A DNA stretch of 7,591 nt, taken from the NCBI GenBank assembly GCA_022562335.1, contig JADFPM010000130.1, positions 1-7,591 of the forward strand. Direction: 5' to 3'. Position 1 is the first letter of the stretch. The number at the start of each line of letters is the position of its first letter. The stretch comes from Chloroflexota bacterium. GTDB lineage: Bacteria; Chloroflexota; Dehalococcoidia; Lucifugimonadales; UBA3495. The translations under genes were made by a program, and so were the position numbers. Shown here piece by piece: positions 5,265-7,591 of this stretch. The notes beneath the pieces were generated by a model. It ran no database searches. It was not told the origin of the DNA and worked only from the letters and a program-made list of their open reading frames with translations.

Positions 5265-6806
5265 ATGAGATACGACGTGATAATCATCGGCGCCGGGTCG
5301 GCGGGATGCGTCCTCGCCGCGCGGCTATCCCAGGACCCCAACCGCTCGGTCCTTCTTTTGGAGGCCGGACCCGACTACCCTGAATTCGACCGGTATCCCG
5401 ACGACCTTAAGTACGGATACGACCAGACGGCGTCGGCCATCGACGCCCCCCACAACTGGTCCTTCTCCGGCACGGCTACCCCTCAGCAAACGGCCCCCAT
5501 GCCGGTGCCCCGGGGAAGGGTCGTGGGAGGCTCCAGCGCCATCAACGGCCAGGTGTTGCTGCGGGGCCTGCCCGAGGATTACGACTCGTGGGCCGAGATG
5601 GGCAACGACGAGTGGCGGTTCGTGGACGTATTGCCCCACTTTCGCAAGTTGGAGACCGATGCGGACATCCGTGACGACTTCCACGGGACCGACGGCCCGA
5701 TACCGGTGCGGCGGCACAAACGGGAGACCTGGCTGCCGGTTCAAGAGGCATTCCACGCCGCCTGCCTGGCTTCGGGTTTTCCCCACGACCCGGACATGAA
5801 CCACCCGGACTCCGGCGGCGTGGGCCCCATACCCATGAATAACCCTGAGGGCGTCCGCATGAGCACCGCCCTGACCTACCTCAATCCGGAGCGCCACCGG
5901 CTCAATCTCACCATCCGGCCCAACGTTTTGGTCCAGCGGGTGGTCTTTGAAGGCAATAGGGCCGTCGGGGTGGCCGTGGAGAGCGGCGGGGACCGATTCA
6001 ACCTGGAAGCTGACGAGATAATATTGTCCTCCGGCGCCATCGCATCTCCCCAGTTGCTGATGCTGTCGGGGGTGGGGCCCAGGGAACACCTCCGCGGCCT
6101 GGGCATCCCGGTGATCCACGATTTGCCCGGCGTGGGCCAAAACCTGCGCGACCATCCAAACATCCGGGTGCCCCTGGAGGTGCTGGACGGCTTTCCCCTG
6201 GACCCCAAGGCGCCCAGGAGCCAGGTCGCCCTTCGCTATACGGCCACCGGCTCCGACAAACGAAACGACCTGCAGATCATGGCGTCTTCTTTTTCTTCGC
6301 CCATCGCCGGCGACCCGCTGGAGGCCGAGGGAGTCAGGTTCACCTGCATCTTGGAACTGGCCGTGGGGTCCGGAGAGCTTACACTGGCCTCCACCGACCC
6401 GTCGGTCCAGCCCAACCTGAACTACCATTATCTGGAAGAGCCCTGGGACCGGGAGCGGATGCGGGAGGCGGTGCGCCTTTGCGTCGATTTTGCCCAGCAC
6501 GATTCCCACAAAAACATCGTCAAGCGGCGGATAGCCCCCACCGACGACGACCTGGCATCCGATGACACTTTGGACGCCTGGCTATTGCAAAACGTCTCAA
6601 CCTCCCAACACATCTCCGGCACCTGTAAGATGGGGCCGGCGTCGGACCCGATGGCGGTGGTTGACCAGTACGGAAACGTACATGGTCTGGAGGGTCTACG
6701 GGTTGTTGACGCCTCCATCATGCCCGACTGCATCCGGGCCAACACCAACGTAACCACGATGATGATCGGGGAACGGATTTCCGACTTTATTTTGCAAGGC
6801 AACTGA
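5265..6806 (+). CDS. GMC family FAD-dependent oxidoreductase (choline dehydrogenase-like)
   Basis: This 513-residue enzyme oxidises alcohols to aldehydes or ketones using FAD. ATG at 5265 has AGGAG at 5253-5257, 7 nt upstream. The N-terminal FAD loop is VIIIGAGSAGCVLAARL (G9-A-G11-S-A-G14), with E33 (LLLEAG) for the ADP ribose. GMC signature 1 lies at 84-107 (GRVVGGSSAINGQVLLRG); the aromatic usual after the NGx2 stretch is Leu98. Signature 2 at 257-271 (GAIASPQLLMLSGVG) fits the pattern exactly. The active-site base is H449 in STSQHISGTCKMG, and the second catalytic position falls in RANTNVTTMMIGER (N493/N495), so this family member has the His/Asn pair. There is no signal peptide, and length is normal for bacterial GMC enzymes. 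It diverges from the transporter unit and is followed by a hairpin repeat, so it may be transcribed alone. The alcohol substrate is unknown; choline itself is not implied. Confidence 0.95.
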   Translation: MRYDVIIIGAGSAGCVLAARLSQDPNRSVLLLEAGPDYPEFDRYPDDLKYGYDQTASAIDAPHNWSFSGTATPQQTAPMPVPRGRVVGGSSAINGQVLLRGLPEDYDSWAEMGNDEWRFVDVLPHFRKLETDADIRDDFHGTDGPIPVRRHKRETWLPVQEAFHAACLASGFPHDPDMNHPDSGGVGPIPMNNPEGVRMSTALTYLNPERHRLNLTIRPNVLVQRVVFEGNRAVGVAVESGGDRFNLEADEIILSSGAIASPQLLMLSGVGPREHLRGLGIPVIHDLPGVGQNLRDHPNIRVPLEVLDGFPLDPKAPRSQVALRYTATGSDKRNDLQIMASSFSSPIAGDPLEAEGVRFTCILELAVGSGELTLASTDPSVQPNLNYHYLEEPWDRERMREAVRLCVDFAQHDSHKNIVKRRIAPTDDDLASDDTLDAWLLQNVSTSQHISGTCKMGPASDPMAVVDQYGNVHGLEGLRVVDASIMPDCIRANTNVTTMMIGERISDFILQGN

Positions 6807-6841
6807 CCCGGAAAGGTCGGCAGTGTAGCAGTTTGGGGCTC

Positions 6842-6903
6842 GTCATTCCGGCGAAGGCCGGAATCCAAGGTCGTAATCCATGGAGAGAGGATTACAGAGT
6901 GAC
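6842..6903. repeat. Two-hairpin intergenic repeat downstream of the GMC gene
   Basis: Two perfect stems lie in tandem. ATTCCGGC-GAAG-GCCGGAAT is at 6845-6864 (8 bp, tetraloop), and GTAATCC-N9-GGATTAC is at 6873-6895 (7 bp). The outer ends GTCATTCCG (6842-6850) and CAGAGTGAC (6895-6903, reverse complement GTCACTCTG) are inverted at 7 of 9 positions. GTCATTCCGGCGAAGGCCGGAATCCA matches a repeat style seen scattered in many bacterial genomes. It begins 36 bp after the GMC stop and could protect or end that transcript, though no T-run follows. Confidence 0.6.
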
Positions 6904-6928
6904 AACATCGCCACAGGAGCTTATTCTG

Positions 6929-6948
6929 GCGATGTATACCGACATCGC
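6929..6948. promoter_or_regulatory. 20-bp dyad upstream of the hydroxyacid dehydrogenase gene
   Basis: GCGATGT (6929-6935) and ACATCGC (6942-6948) are perfect 7-bp inverted arms around ATACCG, ending 28 bp before the start codon. Twenty base pairs is a typical operator size for a dimeric regulator. In RNA it could instead form a leader hairpin just ahead of the ribosome site. No regulator is encoded in the window and I see no clear -35/-10 pair. Confidence 0.35.
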
Positions 6949-6976
6949 GCAATCTGTTGGCGCAAGGGAGGTAGTT

Positions 6977-7591
6977 ATGAAAGTGGGATTCATCGGACTT
7001 GGCAATATTGGCATGCCCATGGCGAAAACCTTGCTAACAGCGGGTTTCGACTTGACAGTCCTTAACAGGAGCCAAGGCAAAGTGGAGGAAATGGTAGCTC
7101 TTGGGGCCAAGGCAGCCTCTTCTATCGCCGAAATCGTTGAAACCACGGATACCTTGCTGGCCTGCCTTCCAGACGAGCCGACGGTGGAGCAAGTATTTCT
7201 GGGCGCCGATGGTATTGTTGCCAATGCCCGTAGCGGCCAGATATTGGTGGACCATAGTACGGGCGGACCAGCCACGTCACAGAAAATTGCCGAAGCAGCC
7301 AGCCTCAAAGGAGCGAGGTTTCTTGATGCCCCTGTCAGCGGAGGAGCTGATCGGGCTACGCAGGGCAAACTATCCATCATGGTGGGTGGAGACAGGTCGG
7401 TTTTTGAAGAATCTCTCCCTGTCTTCCAGGCAATGGGAAGCAACGTAGTCCATGTGGGAGCATCCGGTATGGGCAACGTGTTCAAGATAGTCAACAACGC
7501 CGTGTTGATAACCAACATCGTTGTTGCTGCGGAGGGCTTCAATTTGGGTGTCCAGCTGGGCGCCGACCCGCAAGCGCTTCTGGATATCATT
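6977..7591 (+). CDS. Beta-hydroxyacid dehydrogenase (3-hydroxyisobutyrate dehydrogenase-like), N-terminal part
   Basis: The frame is open from ATG 6977 to the window end (205 codons) with no stop, so about 90 residues of a normal ~295-residue protein lie beyond. AGGGAGGT (6965-6972) sets the start at 5 nt spacing from GGGAGG. The Rossmann domain opens with KVGFIGLGNIGMPMAKTL (2-19), the family dinucleotide signature. N30-R31-S32 after the second strand favours NADP(H), as in glyoxylate/succinate semialdehyde reductases, over NAD. DAPVSGG at 117-123 is the substrate loop. K170 and N174 (GNVFKIVNN) are the catalytic lysine and its asparagine partner. It therefore looks active, interconverting a 3-hydroxyacid and its semialdehyde; candidates are 3-hydroxyisobutyrate, tartronate semialdehyde or 4-hydroxybutyrate, and the sequence does not decide. 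The gene is less GC-rich than its neighbours (about 55% in lines sampled). Confidence 0.93.
   Translation, partial: MKVGFIGLGNIGMPMAKTLLTAGFDLTVLNRSQGKVEEMVALGAKAASSIAEIVETTDTLLACLPDEPTVEQVFLGADGIVANARSGQILVDHSTGGPATSQKIAEAASLKGARFLDAPVSGGADRATQGKLSIMVGGDRSVFEESLPVFQAMGSNVVHVGASGMGNVFKIVNNAVLITNIVVAAEGFNLGVQLGADPQALLDII

Noticed and set aside
5325..6509. A 394-codon open frame antisense to the GMC gene
   Set aside because: The GMC frame has full catalytic motifs. The antisense frame is low in recognisable motifs and is typical of GC-rich coding DNA read backwards.
6428..6952. A 174-codon minus-strand frame covering the GMC 3' end and the two-hairpin repeat
   Set aside because: Its start region is a translation of the repeat (the familiar LDSGLRRND string), and the remainder is antisense to GMC.

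Overview
The window is GC-rich DNA, roughly 60% by eye, packed with bacterial-type genes. Most starts have strong Shine-Dalgarno sites, and short palindromic repeats fill the gaps between genes. I see no rRNA, tRNA, CRISPR array, insertion sequence or phage gene. The genes are metabolic: a cyclase-family hydrolase, a GMC flavoenzyme, a Gfo/Idh/MocA oxidoreductase, a class V PLP enzyme, an MFS_3 transporter and a beta-hydroxyacid dehydrogenase. Together with intergenic repeats ending in TGTCATnCTGAG, this fits an environmental heterotroph. A Chloroflexota/Dehalococcoidia (SAR202-like) lineage is my best guess, but it is an inference from gene style and not shown by any marker gene.

Layout. Bases 1-951 (+) hold the C-terminal 150 residues of a cyclase-family metal hydrolase, then a 156-residue START/SRPBCC-like protein 25 nt downstream, probably one transcript. 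Bases 952-1127, between convergent genes, hold a ~126-bp repeat with inverted ends. Bases 1128-4817 (-) hold three genes read leftward: MFS_3 transporter, class V PLP enzyme (119 nt later), and Gfo/Idh/MocA protein (34 nt later, its own ribosome site in the gap). Bases 4818-5264 are a 447-bp divergent gap with dyads, short tandem repeats, a hairpin repeat and a TATAAT box. Bases 5265-6806 (+) encode a GMC oxidoreductase. Bases 6807-6976 hold a two-hairpin repeat and a separate 20-bp dyad. Bases 6977-7591 (+) hold the first 205 residues of a beta-hydroxyacid dehydrogenase that runs off the window; its base composition is visibly less GC-rich.

How the genes may work together. The minus-strand trio looks like a unit for moving and transforming a small amino compound or sugar-like metabolite: a transporter, a PLP lyase/epimerase-like enzyme and an NAD(P)-binding Gfo/Idh protein. 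The GMC enzyme and the hydroxyacid dehydrogenase suit successive oxidation of alcohols and hydroxyacids. No substrate can be fixed from sequence. I found no clear novel defence or mobile system. The points most worth a second look are the replaced catalytic lysine in the Gfo/Idh protein, the shortened cysteine loop in the PLP enzyme, and the intergenic repeat family with shared ends.
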